Positions 47,281 to 57,254 of a stretch of 64,000 nt of DNA are shown piece after piece. Source of the stretch: Thalassia testudinum. Its lineage: Eukaryota > Streptophyta > Magnoliopsida > Alismatales > Hydrocharitaceae. The position numbers and the translations under genes were made by a program. Below the pieces are notes generated by a model. That model saw only the letters and a list, made by a program, of their open reading frames with translations, had not been told where the DNA came from and made no database searches. The stretch is from the NCBI GenBank assembly GCA_037157565.1, contig JAZHRO010000063.1, positions 154,678,501 to 154,742,500 on the forward strand, in the 5' to 3' direction. Each line of letters begins with the position of its first letter. Position 1 is the first letter of the stretch.

Positions 47281-47753
47281 GAGAGAGAATGAGTACAAAG
47301 GAACTAAAGAGAGCATAGTTTCTTCGCCTCTCTTTGAGTAAATTATCTAATAATTTGGAAATCTAGGTTCTAAAGTACTAGTCTATGTGTAGTACATGAT
47401 GAGTGTGAGCCACTAAATATAAATCTACTTGACTTGGAAATCTTCTACCTAAGCCAAAAGCTGAGGTTGAATTTACAGATTATTTTATAACCCTGAGGGA
47501 CGAAGTTTGCCTATCCCAATAGATTTTTATTAAGGGTCAAGTACATGCTTTAGATGTGGATTGACTTGTCACTTAGATCCGTTGCATAGGCTACAACAAA
47601 ACATTTTCACGATTGTCTGGATTTCCAATGTTTTGGATGAAAACAAATGAAATAAATTTCTAGTCAAACTCTAAATAGAAATTTGTCATGTAGGACTACT
47701 TTGCATTTAGTCATACATTTGCTAGGGACTAGCAAGATTTAGGCATAGGGGTG
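46003..47753 (+). other. Internal non-coding region before the F 3' LTR
   Basis: Resembles the 3' non-coding region of A (reversed). Internal purine module GAGGACATTG, 12 nt, GGCATGGGGGGGTGG at about 46129-46160, only about 130 bp after the primer region, so gag-pol has been lost. Motif CCAAATA recurs at 46588, 46756 and 47063. (TA)n runs near 46905-46919, purine tract at 47219-47292, hairpin TTGCTAGGGACTAGCAA at 47719-47735, polypurine tract GGCATAGGGGTG at 47742-47753. No gene. Confidence 0.7.
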
Positions 47754-49408
47754 TGGTTGCATAGCAATCATGCAACCTAAATCACCTAAATTAAGCTAGA
47801 TTCTAGCATACCTTAGGAGTAATGCATTCATAGGCATTGTAATTTGCATAATGGTTAGTTTGATTAACTACATAGATAAAATCGTCATTTTACATACTAA
47901 TGAGAGATGATTTTAATTGCAGATGATTCAAAGCCACAAATGGCATATCAGACCATACAAATCTGATCAGGACAACGACGGGAGTCCAACGCTTCCAAAA
48001 TCTTCTTGATCAGACAACTAGAGCACCTTGTGTAGTCCATAGAAGAATAGAGACCATGGAGCCAAAGGACAAAGATCCAAACCTCAGATGAAAGATCCAA
48101 TGGCACGAATGGATCCAGATAAACGATTATAGTCCAACAGCACAATAATCAACCCAATCGGAGGTCTACATCACCAGATACAACGAAAAGAAGATGAACG
48201 ACCATGATGGTGCCATGTGGCACCATCACAGTCGCCTCCTCATCACCACTCCACCTCTGAAGGCCACCCCTAGCATGTTGTGGGCCGTTGGATGGCCATC
48301 CAACAACCACGAGCACACTACGTCACCTGTCTCACCACGCCTCATCAAAAGAAGGACAAGATCAGCTGTTGGATCTTCATCCAACGGCCAAGAATAAGTT
48401 GCCTTAACAAAAATGCAACAAACCAAATGCGCAATGCAATGGTCAGCACCTTCGCCCTTAAGCAAAGGGCACACGTTCGAGTGGCGCTTCACGTGAGATT
48501 AGGAGTGGGTGAAATTGCATCCTCAGATGGTGATTAGAGGACATAGACATGACCACGTGGTGTGATTAGAGCGCACCACCGTCGAACACGGGATCCCACG
48601 CATTTTCTTCAACGCGAAGGATGTGCGCACGATCTTACAATCAGACAGCTAAGGATTAGGTGCTTAAATTGAGTGAGTGGCGAGCGCGAAGAATAGAAGC
48701 AGGCATTGGGAGCGCGAGTAGGAAGTGGAGCCATTCGATGGCGATCCGAAGGGTACAAGAGTGCCACGAGTTAGCACCGATGTCAATTTGAGTGTAGAGG
48801 GCACATATAAGGTTGTTTTAAGTCCAAATTAGAGCCGTTGATCTCTCGATTGATAGATCGGATTAGCCTAAGGTTGTTTTATGAGATGGAGGGCCAAAAT
48901 AGCCCTTTTTTCCCTCCATAAAAACTATAAAAGAAGGCCAAAGCCCCCCTTGGATGGATATCTCTTCCATACTTCTTCCACCTTCTTCTCCAGACAAAGC
49001 TCTCCCTCTGAAACTCCACTCCAACCTTCGTCCTAATGCTCTGGATCTGAGGTGCTGCCGCATCTCGTACAAGCATCCTACAAGCGACGTCGTCTCTCTA
49101 CCTCCTTCTATCTCTCTCTCTATCTCTCTATCTATCTTCTATCTATCTGTCTCTATTAGCATTTTTTATTGCGAAAAGCTCTATCTAATTGCAATAAAAT
49201 TTTGATTCTCTGGATATTTGCTCTATACATATATACATATATATGTCTATTTAGAACTAGCATTATTGAAAAGCTTCTACATAAAATCGAGATTGCCTCC
49301 CTACCAATGATTCAGTACTCACTGATTTTATAAATATTATTTGTCGACGTGTTTTCGCACTATACTACAACTGAATAATCATTTAAAATGTGATTTACGT
49401 GCAGAACA
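47754..49408 (+). mobile_element. Element F 3' LTR
   Basis: 1655 bp, TGGTTGCATAGC to CAGAACA, followed by TSD ATTAT. TATA box CTATAAAAG at 48925-48933. The 16-bp palindrome TTGGATGGCCATCCAA is at 48288-48303 and a second, TTGGAT-CTTC-ATCCAA, at 48369-48384. A weak B-box-like GTTCGAGT is near 48474. A TCTA/TC microsatellite is at about 49105-49150. Not a gene. Confidence 0.82.
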
Positions 49409-49413
49409 ATTAT

Positions 49414-51389
49414 CAATTCCTAACTCACCTTAGATCAGGAAACAAAGTTGATTTCTATCCTCTAGTAGCATCAAAGAGCCATTGGATGGACTCTAGATGA
49501 CTTGGTTGGAATAAGTCCCTTGTATTGCACACATTGTATCTATACCGAAGAGGGCTTACGACCATCCCAAGAAGTGAAAAGAAGATTAAATCCAAATCTA
49601 CAAGTGGTCATGAAAAAGGAGATCATCAAGTGGCTCGATGTTAGAATCAACTACTTGATCTCTGACAGCATCTGGGTGAGCCCCATCCAAGTTGTGCCAA
49701 AAAAGGCAAGGTTCACCGTGATTACAATCAAATCTAGAAAAACCATCCCGACTCAAATTGCGAACTCGTAGGGTCTGCATATACTATTAAAAACTGAATG
49801 CCTGCATGTAGAAGGATCATTTCTTGCTCCCATTTATTGATCAGATTCTCGAGAAACTAGCGGGAAATCAAATTTTCTATTTCCTAGATGGGTACTCCAG
49901 ATATAACCAAGTGGCAATCCATCTCGAAGATTAGGAAATGACGACCTTTACCTGCCCCTATGGTATGCATGTGTTTTGTAAGATGCCATTTGGGCTTTGC
50001 AACACACCTGTCACCTTTCAGCAGTGTATGCTAGCCATATTCTCTAATATGGCAGTTAAATACCTTGAAGTCTTCATGGATGATTTCTCGATTTTCGGTG
50101 AATCTTTCAATGATTTCCTCCTACACTTGGTCCAGATCCTCCGAAGATGCATCGAAGTGAACTTGGTTATCTCCTAGGGAAAGAGCCACTTTATGGTTTT
50201 TGAGGTCATTGTGCTTGGATACCTTGTCTCTGAGAGAGGTATCCAAGTTGACCGAGCTAAGGCGAATTTGGTTTCCAAATTAACTGTGCCTTCCTCAGTC
50301 AAGGACATCAAATCATTTTTGGGGCACATCGGATTCTATTGACAATTCATATCTGATTTCTTAAAGATCGCACATCCGTTAAAGAATCTTCCCTCAAAGG
50401 GCATGCCTTTCAAGATGAAAAGTGGGTGCATCCACGCATTCGAAATCTTGCGCGATCGAGTCACCCAAGCTCCAATCCTACAATCCCCTAACTGGTCTTA
50501 ACCCTTCAAGATCATGTGTGATGCATCTGACTACGCAGTAGGAGCGGTGCTGGAGCAGAAAATCAACAGGAAACCAATTGTAATATACTACACCAGCAAG
50601 ACACTAGATGATGCTCAGCGTAATTATATGATTACGGAGAAAGACCTGCTGGCTGTAGTATTTGGTTTAGAGAAATTCAGATCCTACCTCCTTGGATCCC
50701 ATGTCAACATTTACTTGGATCACACTGTAGTAAGGCACTTACGAAGAAGGATGCAAAATCAAGATTAATCTGATGGATCTTACTGTTACAAGAATTCGAT
50801 CTTGAAATTCACTATAAGGTGGGAAAATTGAATGTGGCAGCTGACCATTTGTCCCACCTTCCTTCTACAGTCATTGACCCTTTCGGACCTATTATTGAGC
50901 ATTTTTCGGATGAGCACCTCCCGACCATTGATGTGGGACTTCCTTGGTATGCTGATATGGTCAACTATTTGGCATCACACCAGATTCTATCTGATTGGCT
51001 AAGAGCCAAGAAAGACAATTTGATTTCAAATGCCAAATATTATGTCTGGGAAGATCCATTTCTCATCCACATTGGTTTAGATCAAATCATCCGGAGATGC
51101 ATTCCAGTCTCCAAGGTCAACGACATTTTGTCATTTGGTCATTTTTCCATGACTAGGCCTGCGGTGGCCACTTCTCTAGGCACAAAACCATAGCAAAAAT
51201 TCTCCTGTGCAGCTTCTATTGGCCCACGATCTTCAAGTGCACACACAATTTATATAAAGCATGTGCTCGTTGCTAGACCTTAGGCAATATGAGCTACCAC
51301 GACATGATGACCTTACAATCGATTCTCGTGTGTGAGATTTTCGACATTTAGGGGATTGACTTCATGGGTCCCTTCCTGAACTCAGATGG
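49414..51389 (+). pseudogene. Element H pol: RT, RNase H, start of integrase
   Basis: This continues the 2861-3138 frame after F. RT has WVSPIQVVPKK, MPFGLCNTPVTFQQCM and the active site FMDDFSIFGES (about 50074), then GKSHFMVF and SFLGHIGFY. RNase H has [36 protein letters not shown] and AADHLSHLP. Integrase is cut at [13 protein letters not shown] [13 protein letters not shown] by the CACTA transposon at 51390. There are many stops (for example near 49425, 49470, 50175 and 50500) and indels. It is the most decayed pol here, consistent with being the oldest layer. Confidence 0.87.
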
Positions 51390-51402
51390 CACTACTAGAA
51401 AA
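51390..51402 (+). repeat. CACTA terminal inverted repeat (left)
   Basis: CACTACTAGAAAA. The bases just before it are TGG, candidate for the 3-bp target duplication. Confidence 0.65.
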
Positions 51403-51779
51403 GCAAGTATTTGCAACGTTGAGCATACAACAGTTATTATAAAAGTCGTCATCTATTGTACCTTTTGTCCCCTCTCCCTCAACCTTGGATCTCTCGCTTA
51501 TACGACGATTGCCAAACCATCTTATTATTAGTATAAGGGTCAGTTTGGTAACAAATGTCGTACAAACAATTTGGGAAATTTGGTTGGGTGACAATCTTTC
51601 CCACCATAATCTACCATACACGGTGGTTTTTGAAAAAATCGTCGTAACTGGGGAGACAAACACAAAACCCTCTCTCGCAGCCCCGACCCCTTGGTTCCAT
51701 TCACCTTCTCTAAAACCCTTTTCCCTCTCTTTGAAAATCGTAACTCCTTTCTCCAGCTGCCATCTTCCCTCTCTCCGAC

Positions 51780-52310
51780 CGCTGTCGATTGCCCTCCTCA
51801 TCAGTAATGTTAGTTCTCATCCTCCTCCTCCTCCATCTGCCCCTCCTCCTCACGTGTTCCCTTCTCCTCTTGGTTGGCCCCCTTCTCGTCGTCACCAACC
51901 CCTAGCCCTCCTCCTCGTGTGTCCCCACCTCCTCCCCCATCTGTCCCTCTACCTCCTTCCCCCACTGCTCCTCCTCCTCCCACAGCTACCCCCTCCTCCT
52001 GTGTGCAAGCCTCCTCCTCCCGCAGCTATCCCCTACTTCTATGCGTAAGCCCCCTCCTCTTGTACATAAGCCCCTTCATCCTCATCCCCTCCGCCCACAA
52101 CCGCCCCCTCCTCTTACGCGTGAACCCCCTCAGCCCCCTCCTCCCATAGTCACCCCCTCCTCAGCACCTCCCTCCCATAGCTGCCCCCTCAACCCTACCT
52201 CCTCCCCCTTTATAAGCCAACCCTATCTTCCTCCTCTACCTCCATCTTCCCCTCCAATACAACCATCCCAACCACTCCCCTCCCCTACCCCCCTGAATTT
52301 TTTTTCAAAA
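51780..52310 (+). repeat. C/T-rich low-complexity block
   Basis: cctcctcctcccc-type sequence. Overlapping frames (51485-52048, 51874-52149, 52041-52319) translate to Pro/Ser runs. It may be a leader or a Pro-rich exon of the transposon, but no domain is present. Confidence 0.6.
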
Positions 52311-52422
52311 TTAAGATAATTTTTTAGTTTATGTTAATTGTGACTTTTTCTGTTAAAAATTATTGTGTTTTAGTTAAAAATGAATAAATATGAAATTCTG
52401 TTAATTGTGTCAATGTGTGTTA

Positions 52423-53108
52423 GTTTTAGGTTTAGGCTTAGTTAATTGTGTGCCATTAAGACCTAAATCAATTGTGTTAGTTTTAGTTTTAATTGTGTTA
52501 ATTGTCATTTGTTAGGGTTTAGATTTCAAGTTTTGGTTTAGAGTTAGGGTTTATACATTGCTATAGAGTTAAGGTTAATACATATGTAGGGCTTAATTGT
52601 GTTTGTACTAGCTAGTTAAACTTTGGTATTAAATTAATTGTTGAGGTTTTTAATAGCATAGTAGCTAGTAATTTAATTTATTATGTGTTTTTGAAATTCT
52701 AGGTTGTTCACGAAAGACACTTGGTGGCTTTAGAGGTAACTTTTAAAAACATCTATTTCTTTTTTGTGGTATATATTTTAGGACCACATTAGATGTGGCT
52801 TTTAGGTTTAGGTTTGGTTAATTGTGTGGCTTTAAAACCTAAATCAATTATGTTAGTTTTAGTTTTAATTGTGTTAATTGTCATTTGTTAGGGTTTAGGT
52901 TTTAAGTTTTGGTATAGAGTTAGGGCTTATACGTTGCTTTAGAGTTACGGTTAATACAGATGTAGGGTGTAATTGTGTTTGTATTAGCTAGTTTAACTTT
53001 AGTATCAAATTAATTGCTGAGTTTTTTAATAGTGTAGCAGTTAGGAATTTAATTTATTATGTGTTTTCGAAATTCCAGATTGTTCGTGATAGACACTCGA
53101 AGGCTTTG
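52423..53108 (+). repeat. Tandem repeat of about 376 bp, copies 1 and 2
   Basis: Anchor gttaattgtgtg occurs at 52441 and 52817, and again at 63623, which is 376 bp further once the Tekay insertion and one TSD are subtracted. Each unit contains an acceptor-like tract, a 33-nt core and a donor-like GTAAC/GTATG/GTAAG. Confidence 0.8.
52703..52735 (+). other. Candidate 33-nt micro-exon (copy 1 of 3)
   Basis: Bounded by gaaattctAG and GTaact, it reads VVHERHLVALE in one frame. Copy 2 (53079-53108 plus 63539-63541, split by Tekay) reads IVRDRHSKALV. Copy 3 (63883-63915) reads VVRNRHSKALE, with donor GTAAG. All are 33 nt, so adding or skipping copies keeps the frame. Exon status is inferred. Confidence 0.4.
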
Positions 53109-55809
53109 TGTAACGAGCGCGTGCCCCAGACGCCTTTTAAGACGTCTGGGAGGTGGCCCAGACGTCTGTCAAGACATCTGGGATCACATCCAGACGTCTG
53201 ACCAGACGTCCGGGATAGTTTACAGACGTCTGGCGAACAGTTATGCTCGCACGGGATATTCGTCTGCGCGCCTGTGCGCGCAGACCTGCGATTCTGCCTC
53301 TTTCTCTGCGGCTGCAGGCGGCTGCGACCGCCTTCTCTCTCCTCTCCGCGCGGCGTTAAAAGGGGGGAGGGGGCGCGCCTCCCCTCCCGTCACCACCATC
53401 TTCCTCCTTCTTCTCCTGCCTGTGCGCGAGAACGAGCGGACGCGAGGGCGCAGCGGCAGCGGCAGCCGCAGTGAGCGCGAAGGAGCTGCGGTGTGCGAAG
53501 GCGGGGCTCTGCCGTGAGGGCGAGCTAGCCAGGAGCGGCTTGGCCGGCTGGCGGAGGGCGCAGGGGGCGCAGAGCGTCGCGGAGAGGGACCTGCTGCGGG
53601 CGGAGCAGCAGACGCGCGAGGTGCGACGCGGGCGGCGTCGCGAGCGGAGGCCGAGCAAGGTTCTGATTCTGGAAAAATTTCCAGAATCAGACGTCTGGAT
53701 TGATATCCAGACGGCAAGGTCTACGTCTGTGAGATCATACAGACGTCTGAAAGGTGAGTTTCCGCTTTCTTCTTCTTTTTGTCGACTGACCGTACTGAGG
53801 GAGGGGGGTTGGCTGTGCGCAGGTCCTCTGATTCGTCATCTTTGCGAATCAGACGTCTGGAATTTGTACCAGACGGCGGGAGTGACCTCCAGACGTCTGG
53901 AGTGACCATCGGACGTCTGGGATCTAGGAAAGACGTCCCCACAGACTTCTGGACGTCCGGGGAACCAAGCCGAACAGGTAATTCTCTGATCCACCGTTTA
54001 AGACGTCTGGAAGGAGTTCCAGACGTCTGATTTTGCACAGTATTGTCTTTCTCGACCCGTTTAGGGCCCGTTTGGGCTCCGTTTTCCGCGATTCGAGTTG
54101 CGTTCGTTTCAGAATTTATTCCTCTACCCGCCTACAGTAGCTATACACTATTTTGAGACACTCCTTGTGTTTGATCCTTGTGATAGGACCTCGTTCGGTT
54201 GCAGTCTTGAGAGTCGCGGAGGCGTGCGGGATTCCCGATCACGCCCCCATTACTCCCGTTGTACCTGGTAGAGTGGCTTTAAGTATTAATAAAATCTGTT
54301 AAAGTATGGAACCATAACTAGAACCTAGGGCATTGCATGAATCCTAGGAATGAGAAATATATGGAATGATAGCTCCTAGGTGTTGCATGAATCCTAGGGC
54401 CGGATAACTAGATTGTATGATAGATCCTAGGATATGGCATGAATCCTAGGATGGAAAAACTAGTGGAATGTATATTACTGCAGTCTTGGAAAAATGGAAA
54501 GGAATATATAAAGCTGCCTGTAAATTTAATTAACAGCTGCCTGTTATGCATAAAGAAACATGTTTGAGATCATGGAATTTGAGAACGTGAATCTGGAAAG
54601 TGAAACATATGATGTTCTGAGATAAAGAGCTGGAACCCTACGGGGAATTAGGAGTGGAACTCCTGGAAAGAAAAGGAATGGAACTGAGATGTAGTTTGTA
54701 CTGTCTCTTGGGTACGCAGTACCAAGGGAAGTACCTGTACCTGTTTTAGTGCAGAGTGGGGCCAGCCGCCCCAGGGACCCGGGGTTAGGATTGGCCGCTC
54801 TGTACCGACTTGTTGGCCCTCGTGTACGTAGTACCGAGGAGAGCTAGTAGTGTTAGGAGAGTCCTAGCTACCCCACGGGCCCCGGGGTTCTGCTAGCCTC
54901 CTTCACCGACTTGTTAGGCCCACTAGGGCAAACCAGGGTAGTCAGGCGAGGGTGCGCGGACTGTGGAGGGGCAAGGCCCCGGTTTGGTTACTGTAGAGGG
55001 GTTGGACCCCTGTTTCTGAGAGGGCTCTGCCCTGGTTCCGTGCTGTGCTTTGGGCGCACCCGTTAACGGAAACGACTGACCGCGTGCCAGTGCGGGCTAG
55101 CTACCTGTGCGTTTATAGCGCGTGCCGTAGTCACCGTTACGTCTGTCAGTGACCTTGGGGTGGTTGACTGAGGGTAGCATCACCACGGGGGACTCTCCCG
55201 GCCAGGAGAGCACCACGTGCTACTTCTACTTTTGGAAAAGACTGCAATCAAGATCGTCCCACGAGGACATCCGAGATCAAGTAAAGGATCTGAGAAGTAA
55301 ATGAAATAGTGAGAAAAATTGAAAGATGTAAATAAAGGAAGTAATAGAACATAACAGCTACTGTACACTCTACTGTTGCCTTTAGTTAGTTTGCCACTCT
55401 ACTCAGCGTTTTGCTGACGTGTTACACTCGTTACCTTTTTCAGGACCAGGTGTTGAGTAGCCAGGGTCGGCGGCTGCAGAGGACGCTGGGCCGAGTAGGG
55501 TCCAGTAGAGTTACCCCAGCTTTGTACCCCTTTTTGTTTCTGTTCTAGTGAGTAGTTTCTGTTTCCGCTGTACCTTCTTTACCTGCAGTTTTTGTTATAT
55601 GATAAATGTTGTTTTACTGTTGTGGTGGTGCCTACTGTAGTAGTTTCTTTCCTTACTGTTGTACTTTCTTACTGTTAGTTATATTCATGCTGAATGTGGT
55701 TTATTTTACTGTCTTTTGGTTACTTCCTCGTTGGACGACTGGGTCTTGGGATTAGTCGAGTCGGTCCGGTTCTCGTGTCTCGTAGGGACTCGGGAATCGG
55801 GTCGTTACA
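53109..55809 (+). mobile_element. Tekay element 5' LTR
   Basis: 2701 bp, TGTAACGAGC to TCGTTACA. The first 950 bp are GC-rich with ten copies of the palindrome AGACGTCT. Perfect inverted repeats lie at 53662-53691 (14-bp arms, TCTGATTCTGGAAA) and 53827-53853 (9-bp arms, TCTGATTCG). Frames on both strands within it recur in the 3' LTR and are not genes. Confidence 0.95.
53140..54028. repeat. Cluster of AGACGTCT palindromes in the Tekay LTR
   Basis: Exact copies start at 53140, 53160, 53192, 53224, 53689, 53741, 53851, 53891, 54001 and 54021, usually as CAGACGTCTG(G), with several one-base variants between. The same set, with one copy changed (CAAACGTCT) and one gained, is in the 3' LTR (about 60869-61760). 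The core GACGTC is the C-box bound by plant bZIP factors. Confidence 0.85.
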
Positions 55810-55812
55810 AGA

Positions 55813-55830
55813 TGGTATCAGAGCAAGGTC
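55813..55830 (+). promoter_or_regulatory. Tekay primer-binding site (initiator tRNA-Met)
   Basis: TGGTATCAGAGCAAGGTC, three bases after the LTR. TGGTATCAGAGC matches the standard complement of the initiator tRNA-Met 3' end. Confidence 0.93.
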
Positions 55831-55988
55831 GTCCCGAGAAGTGAATCAACTGACTGGAAAATAACCAATTCACATGTTTATAGCTAGAGTAGCCACCACA
55901 ACATATCTCTTGACATGAGCTCTTAGAAGTGTTGTTAGGTACCGTCTGTTTTGACGTTTCCGTTTTGTTTCGCGTCTCCTTGCAGGAG

Positions 55989-57254
55989 ATGCCTCGTCGT
56001 GGGACTGGCGAGACTGGCCGCGGGCGCGGCCGAGGGTGAGGTCGGCGAGGTGGACGTGCTGTCGTTGACGTCTCGGTGGACCAACCACCACTCCCTGGCA
56101 TCCAGGCCCAGGACCTCGCCAGACTGATACGGGATATTGTACGAGAGGAGCTCCACCCACCGCCCCGAGCACCTCCTCCTGGGGTTGCAGAGGGGGAGTC
56201 CTCTGTGGGACCACGCGACGGACGCGGCGCTGGACACGAGGGAGGGGATGGGCCCCTGCCGCCCCCACCTTCCTCCGACACTTCTGTACACGAGGCACCT
56301 TCGCCTGGAGGTGCACCAGCACCTCCCCTACAGCACCACTTCGAGCTGTTCGGACAGTTCCGGAAGCTGAAGCCCCCCTCCTTCAAGGGGGATGAGGACC
56401 CGACCGAGGCAGAGGACTGGCTTGAGCAGCTGGAGAAGATCTTCGACACCCTTCGCCCCCCGGTGGAGTGCCGCGTGGCCTTTGCCACGTACCAGCTGGA
56501 GAGTGCGGCACACTGGTGGTGGAGGGCGGTCCGGGGACAGGAGAGGGACGAGCCGACGTGGGACCAGTTCGTCACCCTCTTCTGCGAGCAGTACTTTCCC
56601 CAGACGTGGTAGGACCAGAGGAGGCGGGAGTTCCACACTCTCCGCCAAGGGACGATGACCGTGAGCGCGTACCGCACGCGTTTCTTGGAGCTGTCCCGCT
56701 TTGCAGCGACAGCGGTAGCCACTGAGGAGGAGCGCCTTTGGAGGTTCACCGAGGGGCTCCGGCCTGCGATCCAGGGGTATGTCAAACCCCTGAAGCTGCC
56801 GACGTTTTCGAGGGTGGTAGAGGCAGCTATGACTTACGAGGAGACCAACCCGTCTGCGCGAGAGACCGACGGCGGGCGGAAGAGGCCCTTTCAGCCAGAC
56901 TTCTCACAGGGCCGGCGAGAACGGAGACATGTGGCGTCCGCAGGAGAGCCGTCACGTTGTGCAGGGCCATCAGTGGCCTTTGGGGGCCCTTGACAGGGGC
57001 CAGTCGCCAGCACCGGACCCCCGCCTAGCCGACAGCAGGGACTCACTGAGGGCGGGAGTCGGGTTCCCCTCTGCTACCAGTGTGGCCAGCCGGGCCACGT
57101 CAGGAGGGACTGCCCATCTAGGGCAGGAGGTCAGCAGATACTTCCCGCGCAGAGCACTGGAGGGCGCGTAGGAGGCCGCGGTTTCCAGGCGCGAGGAGGA
57201 GGACCGCAGTCGCGAGGAGGGTACCGGCCAGCACCTACCCGTCCGACGCAGAGT
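55989..57254 (+). pseudogene. Tekay gag
   Basis: From ATG 55989 (MPRRGTGETGRGRGRG) the frame hits TGA at 56037-56039, then continues in the same frame: LPGIQAQDLARLIRDIVREE, FELFGQFRKLKPPSFKGDED, WLEQLEKIFDTL and WDQFVTLFCEQYFPQTW, the gag capsid-like core. Stops follow at 56610-56612 (TAG) and 56991-56993 (TGA). After the last stop the frame stays open into pol and contains the zinc knuckle [14 protein letters not shown] (57072-57113). Two of the three stops fit CGA-to-TGA change. All pieces share one frame, so only point mutations separate it from an open gag. Confidence 0.9.

Larger units (their letters stand above)
3139..49408 (+). mobile_element. Element F (outer LTR retrotransposon holding the nest)
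   Basis: The outer ends are TGATTGCACAG at 3139 and ...CAGAACA at 49408, flanked by TSD ATTAT (3134-3138 and 49409-49413). Cutting F out rejoins the H pol frame, independent support for the boundaries. The first 125 bp of the two LTRs differ at roughly 14 sites by eye. The 5' LTR is broken by later insertions and most of it was not found again. No gag-pol of F itself is visible: its internal region runs from a degenerate primer site near 45981 to 47753 and is non-coding. E, C, B and A are nested within it. Confidence 0.75.

Noticed and set aside
47754..49408. F 3' LTR read as a solo LTR
   Set aside because: It is preceded by the hairpin and polypurine tract and its TSD partner (ATTAT) is at 3134-3138, next to a matching LTR start.
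53059..53905. Long frames on both strands (for example 53059-53517, 53241-53717, 53471-53905)
   Set aside because: They lie in the GC-rich part of the Tekay LTR, recur in the 3' LTR with altered ends, and follow from high GC with few stops, not from a gene.
55805..56785. 326-codon frame on the minus strand
   Set aside because: Antisense to gag of the Tekay element; no domain, and the sense strand explains the sequence.
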